Shown here in pieces: positions 11,201-22,610 of a DNA stretch of 64,000 nucleotides. Location: assembly GCF_000293805.1 (NCBI RefSeq), contig NZ_AMBZ01000008.1, positions 1 to 64,000 of the forward strand, written 5' to 3'. Positions within the stretch are counted from its first letter, which is position 1; each line of letters opens with the position of its first letter. The translations under genes were made by a program, and so were the position numbers. The stretch comes from Paenibacillus alvei DSM 29 (GTDB lineage: Bacteria; Bacillota; Bacilli; Paenibacillales; Paenibacillaceae). The notes under the pieces were generated by a model that did no database searches, was not told where the DNA came from, and was given only the letters and a program-made list of their open reading frames with translations.

Positions 11201-14200
11201 TTGACTTAAAATATCCGGCACCGAAATAAGATAACCCGCGCTTCTCATCTTCGATACAATCCGGATAGCTTTTATGGAGTCTCCGCCAAGTTCGAAGAAA
11301 CTATCTTTTATACTAATACGTTCAACACCGAGTACCTCTCGGAAAATATTCACAAGCACCGATTCAGTTTGATCTCTCGGAGCAACATACTTATTGCCCC
11401 TCCCCTTGCGATCTGGCTCAGGCAGGCTGCGGCGATCTAGTTTCCCATTGCTCGTAATAGGAAACTGCACCAGTGGAACGATGTATGCTGGGATCATATA
11501 ATCAGGTAAAACCTGACGAATATCTTCTCTAATTGCTTCAGTATCCAATGTCACTTGATCATTTGGCACCACATAAGCGCATAAATAATCATCCCCTGCC
11601 GCATCTTCTCTAACCATCACAACAGCATTCAGCACATCAGGTTGTTTTCGCAGGACATGCTCAATCTCGCCCAGTTCGATGCGGTATCCTCTAACCTTTA
11701 CTTGATCATCGATGCGGCCAATATATTCAATATTACCGTCTGGTAACCAGCGGGCAAGGTCTCCCGTGCAATACATCCGCTCACCTTGCAAATATGGGTT
11801 GTCAACGAATTTCTCTGCGGTAAGATCACTCCGATTAAGATATCCCCTGGCAACACCAGGTCCGCTGATACAAAGCTCACCTGCCACACCGATTGGAAGC
11901 GGAGATCCGTAAGAATCTAATATAAATACTTGTACATTGGCAATTGGTTTTCCAATCGTAACTTTGTCATGTAAATGAATTTCAATCCCTGTTGCGTCTA
12001 CCGTTGCTTCCGTCGGACCATACAGATTGAACAAACGAATATCCCATTTTTCAAGCAAAGCAGTGGCCAAATCATCCGTTAATGGCTCTCCGCCGACAAC
12101 GATTACTTCCAAACCATGTAATGGATGAACATCCCGAACTTCATCCATAAGCATCTTCATCCGCGTCGGTGTACCCTTCATGATGTTCACGTTATATTGC
12201 TCAATCAATTGCAAGAGTAACTTTGGATCGTGTTGTGCTTCCTCATCAGCAATTACAATCTGCATTCCTTTGAGCAAGGCAAATAGTGACTCATAGACTG
12301 TGCCGTCGAACGCAATATTCGATACACATAACATTGTCTTCGTCGAATCCAAGTTTTGTAACTGATCTAGACCTGCAATCAAGTTACTAATCGAGCGATG
12401 TTCCACCATTACCCCTTTTGGTTTGCCTGTAGAGCCTGAAGTATAGATGATGTAAGCGATATCGGTTGCGTCTACAATCGTATGCAGATTATGACTAGAT
12501 TCATCACACCATTCTTGATCCACATGAATGCGTCTTACATTGGAAGGTAGCTCGATCGTGTCATCGTATTGCCTCTGAGTCAATACTGCCGATAACCCGC
12601 TATCTTCCACCATATACTGAATCCGCTCCAAAGGATATGTCGGATCTATTGGCACATAAGCCGCGCCGACCTTTAACGTTGCGAGTATTCCAACCATCAT
12701 TTCCATACTGCGACCAAGTAAAATACCGACAAAATCTCCGCGGCGCGTACCATGAAGTAGCAGTATTCTCGCAAGCTGATTTGCCCTCATATTTAACTGT
12801 GCGTATGTCAGAGCTTGATCTCGAAAGCGTAGAGCCGTTTTCTCCGGCATAGCCTGTACAATCTGCTCAAATTGTTCATGAATTGGTGTCGTCACATCAT
12901 AAACACAGGACGTAGCGTTAAATGAGGTTAAAATGTGCTCCCTTTCTGCTTGCGTCATCATTGGCAGTTGACATATTTCAAGCTTAGGGGATTGCGTAAC
13001 TGCTGCCAACAACGTTTCATAATGTTTCACCATTCGGCGTACGCTTTCTTCTTGGTATAGGCTTGTTGCATAGCGTACTTCAATGCGGTAGCCACTTGCC
13101 ATTGGCGTCACTTCTAATGTTAAATCAAATTTAGCCGAACTGTGCTGTAAACTATATTCATCATGAACATTCATACTGTTAATGCCATAAAAATCGAAAT
13201 CTGCTTCTTCATTATTCTGAAACACAAACAACACATCAAAAAGCGGATTTCGGGACATATCCCGATGCAAGCCCATAATATCAACCAGATCTTCGAGCGG
13301 ATATGCTTGATGCTCTATCCCTTTTAGACATACTTCTTTCATCTCCGACAGGAAATCTACGAAATTCTTCTTTCCCGATGGTCTTCCACGTAATGCAATC
13401 GTATTCACGAACATACCGATTATTGGCTCTGTATCATAATGTAAACGTCCATTAACAGGGCAACCTACGATGATATCATCCTGACGGCTATATTTACTCA
13501 ACAAAATCATCCATGTGCTCAGTAGTATCATATACTCGGTTGCACCCGATGTCCGGCACAATGCTGTTACAGCTTCCCGTAACTCTACATGATTCACGAC
13601 TGATTTCCCTGTATTCTGTTGTACTTGCGGACGTGTAAAGTCTGTTGGTAAATCCAGTACTGGTATTTCACCTTGCAACGAGTTCAACCAATACGTCTCA
13701 TGTTCCGTCATGTCTTGAGTCTGCAACCATTCGCTATAATCTTTATATTGAATCGGCATTGTCTCAAGGGGTTCGCCATTATATAGCTTGGACAAATCCT
13801 GCATTAGAATATTAATCGATGTCCCATCAGAAATGATATGGTGCATATCGAAGGCTAGGAGATAACCACCTTCTTTTTGATTAATTACTTTAACACGTAT
13901 TAATGGCGCTTGAGACAAATCAAATGCATGCACAAACCCTGTATTATCATCTTCTTCAGTAATCTGAAGCGTAAACGGCACATGGTCATGAATACGCTGT
14001 ATTGCTTCTCCGTTCTCCATATGAAAGCTTGTTCGTAAGCTTTCATGCCGTTGTATGAGTTGCTTCAGTGCTAGCTGAAGTCGTTCACGATCAAGGTCTG
14101 CATCCATTCGACGCAATAACGTCATATTATAAGCCGTACTATGCTGATCCATCTCTTGAATCGCATAAAGACGCTTTTGAGCTGAAGACATCCGATATGT

Positions 14201-17200
14201 TTCTTTCTGCATAGCATGTGGTATGGGTTCAAACACAGCCTTTGTATATAACGTATTCTGCGAAGTATCTCCTGCACTGATTCGTTCAAGGTGCTGACTG
14301 AGCGCTTTAATATGCGGATTCTCAAACAGTGTTGTTATCGGTAAACGTATTCCAATCATCGCTTCAATCTGATTGATAACGCGTACAGCATGTAAGGAGT
14401 GACCACCTAACGCAAAGAAATCATCATAAATACCAACACGGTCAACAGAAAGTACATCACCGAATATATTGCAAAGTATGACTTCCAATTCAGTCGCCGC
14501 AGCCGTGTATTGCTGCTCATGCACGATCTGTATTTCAGAAAGCGCTCGCTTATCTACCTTTCCGTTTCGTGTCATAGGAACTTTCTCAATCTGTATCATA
14601 TGCTGCGGCACCATATAGGCAGGAAGTGTCTCCCCAAGGGAATTCCGCACTTTATGCATCTGAATCTCAGTGCTAGATACCAGGTATGCGTACAGTTCCT
14701 TTTCACTTCTATCTTGTTCGCGGGCGATGACGATCGCATCTTGGATACCTTCTAATCTTCGAAGAGCATGCTCTACCTCGCCCACTTCAATCCTGTACCC
14801 TCGAATTTTCACTTGGTCATCAATGCGTCCAATATACGCAATATTCCCATCCGGCAACCACATCGCAATATCTCCGGTACGGTACAGCCGCTCATCAGGA
14901 ATAAGCGGATTCTCAATAAACTTTTCCACAGTAAGTTTTGGTTGGTTCATATATCCTTTCGCTACGCCGTCGCCGCCTACAACAAGTTCCCCTGGAACAC
15001 CAATTCCACATAGCTGCATTTTTCTATCCAAAATATACGCTGTACTATTGCTGATTGGCTTCCCGATAGGGATATTGAAGTAATCCGTCTCTATTGCATA
15101 CGTAACAGAAAAGGTCGTATTTTCTGTTGGACCATAACCATTAATCACTCTAAGTTTCGGATGCTTTTCCCTTACTGCTTTGATATGTTTCGCCGATAAC
15201 CTCTCTCCTCCAACCAATAAATACTGTAATGGTTGAAAAACTTCGCATCTAGTGTCTACCATATAATTGAAAAGCTGCGCAGTCATCCACATCATCGTAA
15301 TCTGGTGTTCGTGTATCAACATTCCCAACATGTTCCCGTCTGTTATGCTCTGCGTATCGGCTAACACCAATTTCCCGCCATTGAGAAGTGCGCCCCATAT
15401 TTCAAATGTCGACGCATCGAAGGAGAGTGCACCAGTTAACAAAATGTGCGCCCCATTTAAATCAACATAGTTCGTTTGCTTCACAAGCCGTACGACATTT
15501 TGATGTGTAACACAAACACCTTTCGGATATCCTGTCGTACCGGATGTATACATGACATATGCAATATCATCTGCCGATATTAAGGCACGCTCTGTCATAG
15601 CTGCATAACTTCCATTTAGATCTATGACGGCGCAGTGCTCTTGAAGGACATTAATCATATCCCCTTTTACATCACCGCACAGTACGATATTCAAACCGCA
15701 ATCTTCCAAAATAAAGCGCAGGCGGTTATCCGGTTCATCCGTATTAATTGGTACATAGCCACACCCTGCTTTGAGTATCCCCAGGAGCCCTACTATCATG
15801 TGCACGCTTTTCTCACATACGATACCAATTAATTGACCTGATGATACCCCCCTTTTTCGCAATTCGGTGGCAATACCTTGCGCGGCCTTGTCTAATTGTT
15901 GATAGCTTAATTGTTCCTTATCGCATACCACACAAATTTGATCGGGTGTAAGTTGAACCTGTTCTTCAAATAAGTCTGGAATAGATTTATGTTTCGGATA
16001 TGTGCTTGCCGTATTGTTGAATTCACCTAGTATTCGTACCTTATCTTCCTTGCGAATTAATTCAACATCGAAAATCTTCTTCTCAGGATACTCAGCAAAT
16101 GCACATAATACATTGTTTAACATGCTGAGCATCATCTCTACTTCTTCTAAAGCATGCTTGTTTGGATTATAAAGAACTGTAAATCGTAATGCCTCGTCCT
16201 CTACAGCAGCCAATAGATTAAGCGGATAATTTGTTTCATCTCTCGAAGAAACAAGCGCTAATTGCAAACCATCTGTATGTTCACTTTGCTGTTCTTGTGC
16301 CAAATGATTCTCAAAAACAAAAAGCGATGAAATCAAATCTGATTTTTGGGCGGTTTGTTCTTGAATTTTAACCAGTGAACAGTGAGCGTGCATCGTACTT
16401 TCAATACCTTGATCTTGTAATTCCTGCAAAAGTGCTACAATCGTTGTATTCTCGTCTGCGCTTACCCTTACTGGTATCGTATTAATAAAAAGACCTACTA
16501 TGCTTTCAATCCCTCTTACTTCGGCATGCCTTCCCGAAATTACTTTGCCGAACACGATATCATTTGTAAAGTTAATCTGTTGTAATACGATTCCCCAAGC
16601 TGCTTCAGTGATTGTATTTATTGTTATCTGATGCGCTTGTGCTAAAAGTAACAAACTGCTTGTCAATTCAACATCCAGCTTCTTTTTCACTTGAGCCAAG
16701 TTGGAGCTGGAATATGGTGGCTCGAAATACGGACGGTATTTGTATGTTAAGTCATAATCACGAAGTCGTTCGAACCAATACGTAAGCGCAAGCTCCTCAT
16801 CCTGATTCTGAAACCACTGAATATAATCACCATACGTCGCAATCTGGCACTTCTCTTGTTCAATAACTTGTTCTACATCGTGTATACTATAACCATCTTG
16901 AAGCAAGTTATAGTAATTTTTTAAATCGTTACATAATAATTCAGTACACCATCCATCTGCAATAATATGATGAAAGCTCCAAATCAATTGCGTGCAATTA
17001 GTGGATAGTTTAATAATTTTTATGCGAAATAGCGCATTAAGCTGCAGATCAAATCCCTGCTTGACATCCATCTCTATCAGTTCATTTAGTCTAGCTAGTT
17101 GCTCTTTCTCATCGTATGCTGTTAAATCAATTTCCTCCCAATCAAGTGAGCGATGTGACAAAATGATCTGTTTCGGATGTTTTAACCCTTCATACACCAT

Positions 17201-20200
17201 CGCCGTTCTCAACACATCATGCTTTTTAAGCAAACATTGAAACGCACTGCGCATGAAATTAGTATTTATAGGTTGATTAACTTGATAAACAAACTGGGTT
17301 AAATACTCAGAACCACTACTTTTCAGGTCATGATACAAAATACCTTCCTGTAGCGGCAATAAATCAAATATATCCTGTATTTCATTTTTCTCTGGATAAA
17401 GTCGATGCAGGACACTCAAATCTTCATCCGTAATCGAAATTGCAGAATAGTCAGACGGAGTCCGAATCGATTCTTCTTGCTGCATACAATGTGCAATCAT
17501 AGACTGAGTACACGCTTTATATATCTCAGCGAATCTTTGTATCGTATTGCTTGAAAAAAGACCTCTATTGTAACGGAAAGTAAATGTTAATCTTCTTTCA
17601 CTTATCAAACCGTTTATAAACAATTCCGACAACATTTTATTCTCATCCGCTAAGCCTTTACCTGAACTAAAAAAGTGTAATTTCTTCCCCTTTGCCTCAG
17701 CGTCCATTTGTCCCATATAGTTAAACAAAACGTCAAGCGTACGAACCGACAATTCTTCCTGCAATAGCCCATACCCAAGACCTCGGTTCGGGATTTTTCG
17801 CAATATCTCTTTGGTTGTAATGATACTTTTTGCTATCTCATCATGGCACGATACCACCACCGGATACACACTTGTAAACCATCCGACCGTACGATCGATA
17901 TCGATCTGCTTATGAATCGGTTCCCTTCCGTGACCTTCCATACCTATCGTTACATCTCTAGCCCCTGTCAATTTCTTCACAGTCATCCCCAAGGCGCTGA
18001 TAAGCAAGTCACTGATTTCGGTATTATATGCCCGACCTGCCTGATGAATAAGCTGTGTGGTTTCTTCTTCATTTAAATGTATCGTGTAGTTGCCATACCC
18101 GCTTTCTCCCGTCTGTTCGTCCATGCCAAGTTTCCCGGACTCCATCTGCGTTGCTACTTGTTCCCAGTACGCCCGTTCTTTTTGCAATAGAGGGCTGCCC
18201 TTATATTCTGCCAGTGCTTCTGCCCATGCCTTATACGACGCCGTCTTTGCCGGGAATCGGATTTGCGCCCCTTCTTTTACTTGCTGGATGGCTGTTCCAA
18301 TATCTTCTTGCAGGATACGCCACGATACGCCGTCCACCACAATATGATGGATCCCTAGAAACAATAGATTCCCTTCACCCGTCCGGAACATCGCTGCCTT
18401 CACCAGCGGCCCTTCTTCTAAGTTGATACTGCTGTGCAGTTCCGTACATGCCGCTTCCATGAGTTCTGCTGCTGCTTGTTCTTCGCTAAAGTCATACACC
18501 TTTAGATCATACGCTTTGCTGTCACTCACCTTTACAATCTCTAGCTGACCTTCCCGGTAGACGGATCTCAGGATATCATGATGCGCTATAAGGGCATCAA
18601 GCACTTCCCGAAGCTTTTTCTCATCGTCTAGATCAATCTCCATCAGCATGTCCTGATTAAAGTGGTGTGGCATAGGAAGATTCCAGGACGCAAACTCTCT
18701 GACGATCGGTGTCAGCGGTACGAGGCCACTTACTTCATCTTGCTCGTACTGAACCTCTAAGACAGACTTTTGTGCCGCATAACTGATCGCCTCAACGGTA
18801 TACTTTTGCAAAATATCTTTGATCGCGATTTGATATCCTGCACTTCTCAGCTTTGAAACGATCCGTATCGCTTTGATCGAGTCTCCGCCCAGCTCAAAGA
18901 AGCTGTCCTGTGTGCCGACCCGCTCCACGCCCAGTACCTCACTAAGGATACTGCACAGTTGCGCTTCAAGTTCGTTTTTCGGAGCGGTGTATTCCCTTTC
19001 GCTTACCGCTACGATCTCCGGTAGTGCCCGTTTATCCAGCTTACCGTTGCGCGTCACCGGCAGTTGATCAATCTGCATCATATACGCTGGCATCATATAA
19101 GCCGGTAGTATTTCCTCTAAGTCCTGCCTCACTGCTTGCAACTGAACTCGATCTTTCGAAACTAGGTAGGCAGATAGCGCTTTCTCTCCGTCATGGGTTT
19201 CCCGTACGATGACCGCCGCATCTTGGATCCCTTCTAACTGCCGCAGCGCATTTTCCACTTCTCCCGGCTCGATCCGGAACCCCCTGATCTTCACTTGATC
19301 GTCAATACGACCCAAATAAGCAATATTCCCATCCGGTAGCCATTTAGCTAAGTCCCCCGTCCGGTACATCCGCTCCCCTGGTACAAAGGGGTTCGCTACA
19401 AATTTTTTACTGGTCAGTTCCGGCTTGTTGAGGTAGCCCCTTGCAACGCCGACGCCTGCCACGCACAACTCCCCAGGCACACCAATCCCGCATAATTTGT
19501 CCCCGTCTAGTATATATACATGATTATTTGCAATCGGTTTACCAATCGGGATGTTGCTTGGCACGTCGCTTATCCCATCATATTCCCAATACGTAGCCTG
19601 TACCGTACATTCCGTAGGACCATAACCGTTACAATATCGGGTGTCACTATTCCGTGTTTGTTCAATAACCGACTCATTTGTTGCGGCTCCAGCCGTTATT
19701 AACCATCTAACTCCTGTAAACGCCGTCTGAAGATAGTATTGTGGCGGCAGTGCAGCTATCGTAATCCTGCTTTCTTGCATAAAAGAATTAAAACGTGTTA
19801 CATCCGCTATAATGGATTTTGACACCAAAGTTAGCGTCGCCCCTAACAATAGGGATAACGTCATCTCCCATACAGAACCGTCAAAGACATAGTTGGCAAA
19901 TTGAAGCACATTATCTTGACTTGTAACGTTATATTGCTTCAGAAGATGATGCCGTAAGGACACAACACCGCAATGCTCTAACATTACGCCCTTCGGTTGC
20001 CCCGTAGTCCCGGATGTATAGATTATATAAGCCAAATCATTAGGGTGATTGATTTGCTCGGGATTATCGCTCATCCCTTCCCAGAGCTTATCATCAGCAA
20101 GATTAATCGTTGGCAGATCCGTTTCAATCGCAGCTTTATACACAAGCACTGCCTTTGGTTTACAGTCAGCTAGGATGAACTGGATTCGCTCTGCTGGAAA

Positions 20201-21318
20201 CGTAGGATCGACCGGCACATATGCAGCGCCTGCCTTGATGATGCCATACATCCCGGCAATCATCTCCACACTTCGCTCTGCTACAATAACTACCCGGTCA
20301 TCAGGTTCGATGTGCAATCTGCGAAGCGCCCATGCCACTTGGTTGATTTTTTGTTTAATGCGTCATACGTCACATGGTTGTCTTCATATACGAGGGCGAT
20401 TGCATCCGGTGTGTTTGCAACCTGCTCTTCCCATAATGCTGGAATCGTTTTATCCTTTGCATACGGTAAGCCTGTATCATTAAATGAACCGAGTATCTGT
20501 GCTTGTTCTTCCTCTGTTATTGTTTCAAGCTCAGATAACTTCCCTTCAGGGTTTGCTGCGATAACTTGTACCACATGTTCTAGCCGTACAACAATTTGCG
20601 CTATTTCCTCACGTGCATACACGTTCGGATTGTATATTATTTCACATACTATCTTCCCTTCATATTCGAATGCGCATAACATCAAGTTGTACTTGGTTTG
20701 GTCCAAGCCGTACTCCATTTCGTACATAAAATCTGTTAGCTTGTTCTCATCCACATAATCGTTTTCAAACATATAGAGCACTTGGATTAAGTTCTGCTTC
20801 TGCTCCGTTTGCGCTTGAATCTCAGCGAGCGAACAATAGGCATATTGCTCACTTTCAGTCCCTTGCTGCTGCATTTCTTTGATCAGATCCAATATACTCA
20901 TGTCTTCTTTACTCGCTACACGCACCGGTATCGTATTAAGAAACAGACCGCCGATGCCTTCTGTTCCGCGCACATCGGCTTGACGCCTGGACATTACTTT
21001 CCCGAACACCACATCTTTCAGACCGCTATATGCTTGTAAAACAACTCCCCAGGCCGTTTCCATTACATGACTCACCGTCAATTGATGGGCAGCTATCAGT
21101 TCCCCCAACTGCAATGCATCTTCAGGAGATAATGTAAACGCCAAGCGCTCTACTTGCTGATCACTCTCTTGAGGTGTATATATCGATTTAATCTCGGCAA
21201 CTTCTTCATATCCTGCTAATACATCTGACCAATAAGACAGCCCTTTTTGTTGATCTTGTTTTTCTAGCCATATCATATCTTCTTCATGTTTCTTGTTGTT
21301 TGGAACGAATTTTCTCAT
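5234..21318 (-). CDS. Four-module NRPS, [half C]-A-T-E / C-A(Val)-T / C-A-T-E / C-A(Thr-like)-T-E, one frameshift
   Basis: The uninterrupted frame runs 20338-5234 (5,034 residues). The preceding part, 21318 to about 20345, is in another frame. Compared with the matching base string at 3663-3690, one base is missing near 20353 (TTTTTTGTTT against TTTTTTGGTTT); restoring it gives 5,361 residues. Landmarks numbered from 20338: A1 YTSGTTG 108, T1 486, E1 HHIVVDG 668, C2 HHIIADG 1126, A2 1598, T2 LGGHS 1979, C3 HHIISDG 2166, A3 2633, T3 3018, E3 HHLVIDA 3198, C4 HHIISDG 3656, A4 4146, T4 4533, E4 HHLVVDG 4716. Pocket residues are A1 DGWAIAGVQ, A2 DAFWLGGTF (valine), A3 DGYKVGLVD, A4 DVWNIAMVH (close to threonine DFWNIGMVH). 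The protein opens in the middle of a C domain: residues MRKFVPNNKKHEED lead straight into the C-terminal lobe and no HHxxxDG half exists. ATG 21318 was chosen over TTG 21339 because AAAGGA precedes it. Confidence 0.93.
5517..7365. repeat. NRPS internal long repeat, copy B
   Basis: E4, T4 and the C-terminal half of A4 of the four-module NRPS. It matches copy C to the middle of the A domain and copy A for a slightly shorter distance. Boundaries are approximate. Confidence 0.75.
17668..19510. repeat. NRPS internal long repeat, copy C
   Basis: E1, T1 and the C-terminal half of A1 of the same NRPS. It carries more silent differences from copy B than copy A does (for example in the FNYMGQ region), so copies A and B are the closer pair. 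Boundaries are approximate. Confidence 0.75.
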
Positions 21319-21339
21319 AATGGCTCTATATCCTTTCAA

Positions 21340-21564
21340 CTATTTATTCTTCTGCTTTGCAGCTTGCATACCGCCGATGATCAGCATAATAATCCCAATG
21401 ATTGCCAAAATAATCCGAACTACTAATGGACTCAATGAAAACAAAGTTTCACCTTGCAAGTGCAATCCGAACAACCTTTCATTCAGCCCCGCAATCGCCA
21501 TTAATGGCTTAAGAAACACACTCAGCACTAATAATCCTATACCCCAAATAATATTACTGTTCAT
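21340..21564 (-). CDS. Small two-helix membrane protein, unknown function
   Basis: A 74-residue protein with two hydrophobic stretches, roughly residues 4-25 (IIWGIGLLVLSVFLKPLMAI) and 48-66 (VRIILAIIGIIMLIIGGMQ), ending in a basic tail AAKQKNK. It should span the membrane twice. ATG 21564 is preceded by AAGAGGG, and the stop lies 21 bp before the NRPS start, so it is co-transcribed between the thioesterase and the NRPS. I do not recognise the family. Small membrane proteins inside antibiotic operons are sometimes immunity or export helpers, but nothing in this sequence proves that. Confidence 0.75.
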   Translation of the reverse strand: MNSNIIWGIGLLVLSVFLKPLMAIAGLNERLFGLHLQGETLFSLSPLVVRIILAIIGIIMLIIGGMQAAKQKNK

Positions 21565-21625
21565 TGATTCAAACCCTCTTTTCCAATTAAGGTAAATAAA
21601 GATTAGTTCACAATAAAACGATCTA

Positions 21626-22359
21626 TCATTGCCTTTCTAGAATTTCATCCGATATTGTCAATGTTTGCTTGATAATATCTACAACAGGTTCATAATTCTC
21701 TGTAATAAAAAAGTGTCCACCATCTACCGTATGAAAAGTCGCTGCCCCACCTGCATAATAGCTCCACTCGGACATGTCATACCTGCTAGCACTGTGGTCA
21801 TTGCGGCCATTAATGATTGTAATATCACAAGCGATCTTATCTGTTTTCTCTTGGTGACAATATGTTTCTGATATCTTAAAATCAGCGCGCAATATCGGTA
21901 AGAATAAATCAAGCAACTCTTGATTTTCAATTATTTCATGCGTATTGCCCCCATAATTCATAACCGCATGCAAAAATTGCTCGTCTGGCAATCGATGAAT
22001 TGAAGTTCGGCTATGCTTATTTTGCGGTGCATTACGTCCGCTAAAAAAATATGCTGCGGCTTATGAACACCGTTCTCGATTAATTTGTAATACGTTTCAA
22101 ACGCAAGTAGTGAACCTAAACTATGTCCATATATCGCATAATCATCGTTCGAAGCAACATTGCTTGCTATCGTAGCAGTGATATCTTTAACAATGGTATC
22201 TATGTCGTCCAGAAGTGGCTCAAAGATTCTCTTGCCGCGACCCGGCAATTCCACAGGGAATAATTGTATATCACTAGGTAACGATTTGCTCCATTTGCGA
22301 TATACTTCGGCGGATCCCCCTGAGAAAGGAATGCAAAATAGTTTAATCCCATTGCCCAT
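21626..22359 (-). CDS. Type II (editing) thioesterase, one frameshift
   Basis: An alpha/beta hydrolase of the GrsT/SrfAD family, which clears wrongly loaded groups from carrier domains. The first frame (MGNGIKLFCIPFSGGS, then YGHSLGSLLAFE with the nucleophile Ser in GHSLG) runs to about 22040. The rest (LPDEQFLHAVMNYGG, the Asp in INGRNDHSAS, the His in VDGGHFFI) lies in another frame. One extra T in the seven-T run (22033-22039 region) joins them through FFSGRNAP. The corrected length is 244 residues, which is usual for the family. ATG 22359 was chosen because AAGGAAGGGG lies just upstream and the conserved start of the fold follows. It sits between the PKS and NRPS genes, as expected for a hybrid cluster. 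Confidence 0.88.
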
Positions 22360-22393
22360 ATCAATAACCCCTTCCTTTAATTCGACAACCTGA

Positions 22394-22610
22394 AATGATA
22401 CAATCATGTATCATTTCAGGCTGTCGAAAAACCCCCTGTTTTTCTGAAACACCGAAAACAGAGCCAAATGCAGTCCAATAACTTGGCTCTTAGAGCCGTT
22501 TAAATCGATTTTTTCTAAAAAAGATGAGACCCACCATATAAAAATAAACCTGTCGAGAAAGTCCATCGGACTTTCTCGACAGGTTGTAATGATACAATCA
22601 TGTATCATTT
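22394..22610. mobile_element. MITE-like insertion flanked by a duplicated 23-bp palindrome
   Basis: An identical 23-bp sequence occurs at 22394-22416 and 22588-22610. It is itself palindromic (ten-base arms AATGATACA.../...TGTATCATT around ATCA). Between the copies are 171 bp with related, inverted ends (CTGTCGAAAAA on the left, CTTTCTCGACAG on the right). The right end carries a perfect 16-bp inverted repeat, 22549-22564 with 22568-22583, and a further GAGCCAA/TTGGCTC hairpin lies inside. This is what insertion into a palindromic target with target duplication would leave. Some IS1182-type elements are known to behave this way, but no transposase remains. The right 23-mer overlaps the stop codon of the PKS gene. 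Confidence 0.65.
22549..22583. repeat. Perfect 16-bp inverted repeat with 3-base loop
   Basis: The arms CCTGTCGAGAAAGTCC and its exact complement are separated by ATC, giving a very strong RNA hairpin on either strand. It lies inside the MITE-like insertion, 25 bp downstream of the PKS stop. There is no long U-tract after it on the minus strand, so it is more likely an end of the element than a designed terminator, though it could still lower transcription into the NRPS genes. Confidence 0.7.

Noticed and set aside
22381..22430. Rho-independent terminator between PKS and thioesterase
   Set aside because: The palindrome is strong but has no proper U-tract on the minus strand and the thioesterase start region overlaps it; better explained as a duplicated target site.
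22411..22608. A 65-residue minus-strand frame between the thioesterase and the PKS
   Set aside because: It lies entirely within the 171-bp element and its flanking palindrome, has no clear start site and no recognisable domain; treated as part of the mobile element.
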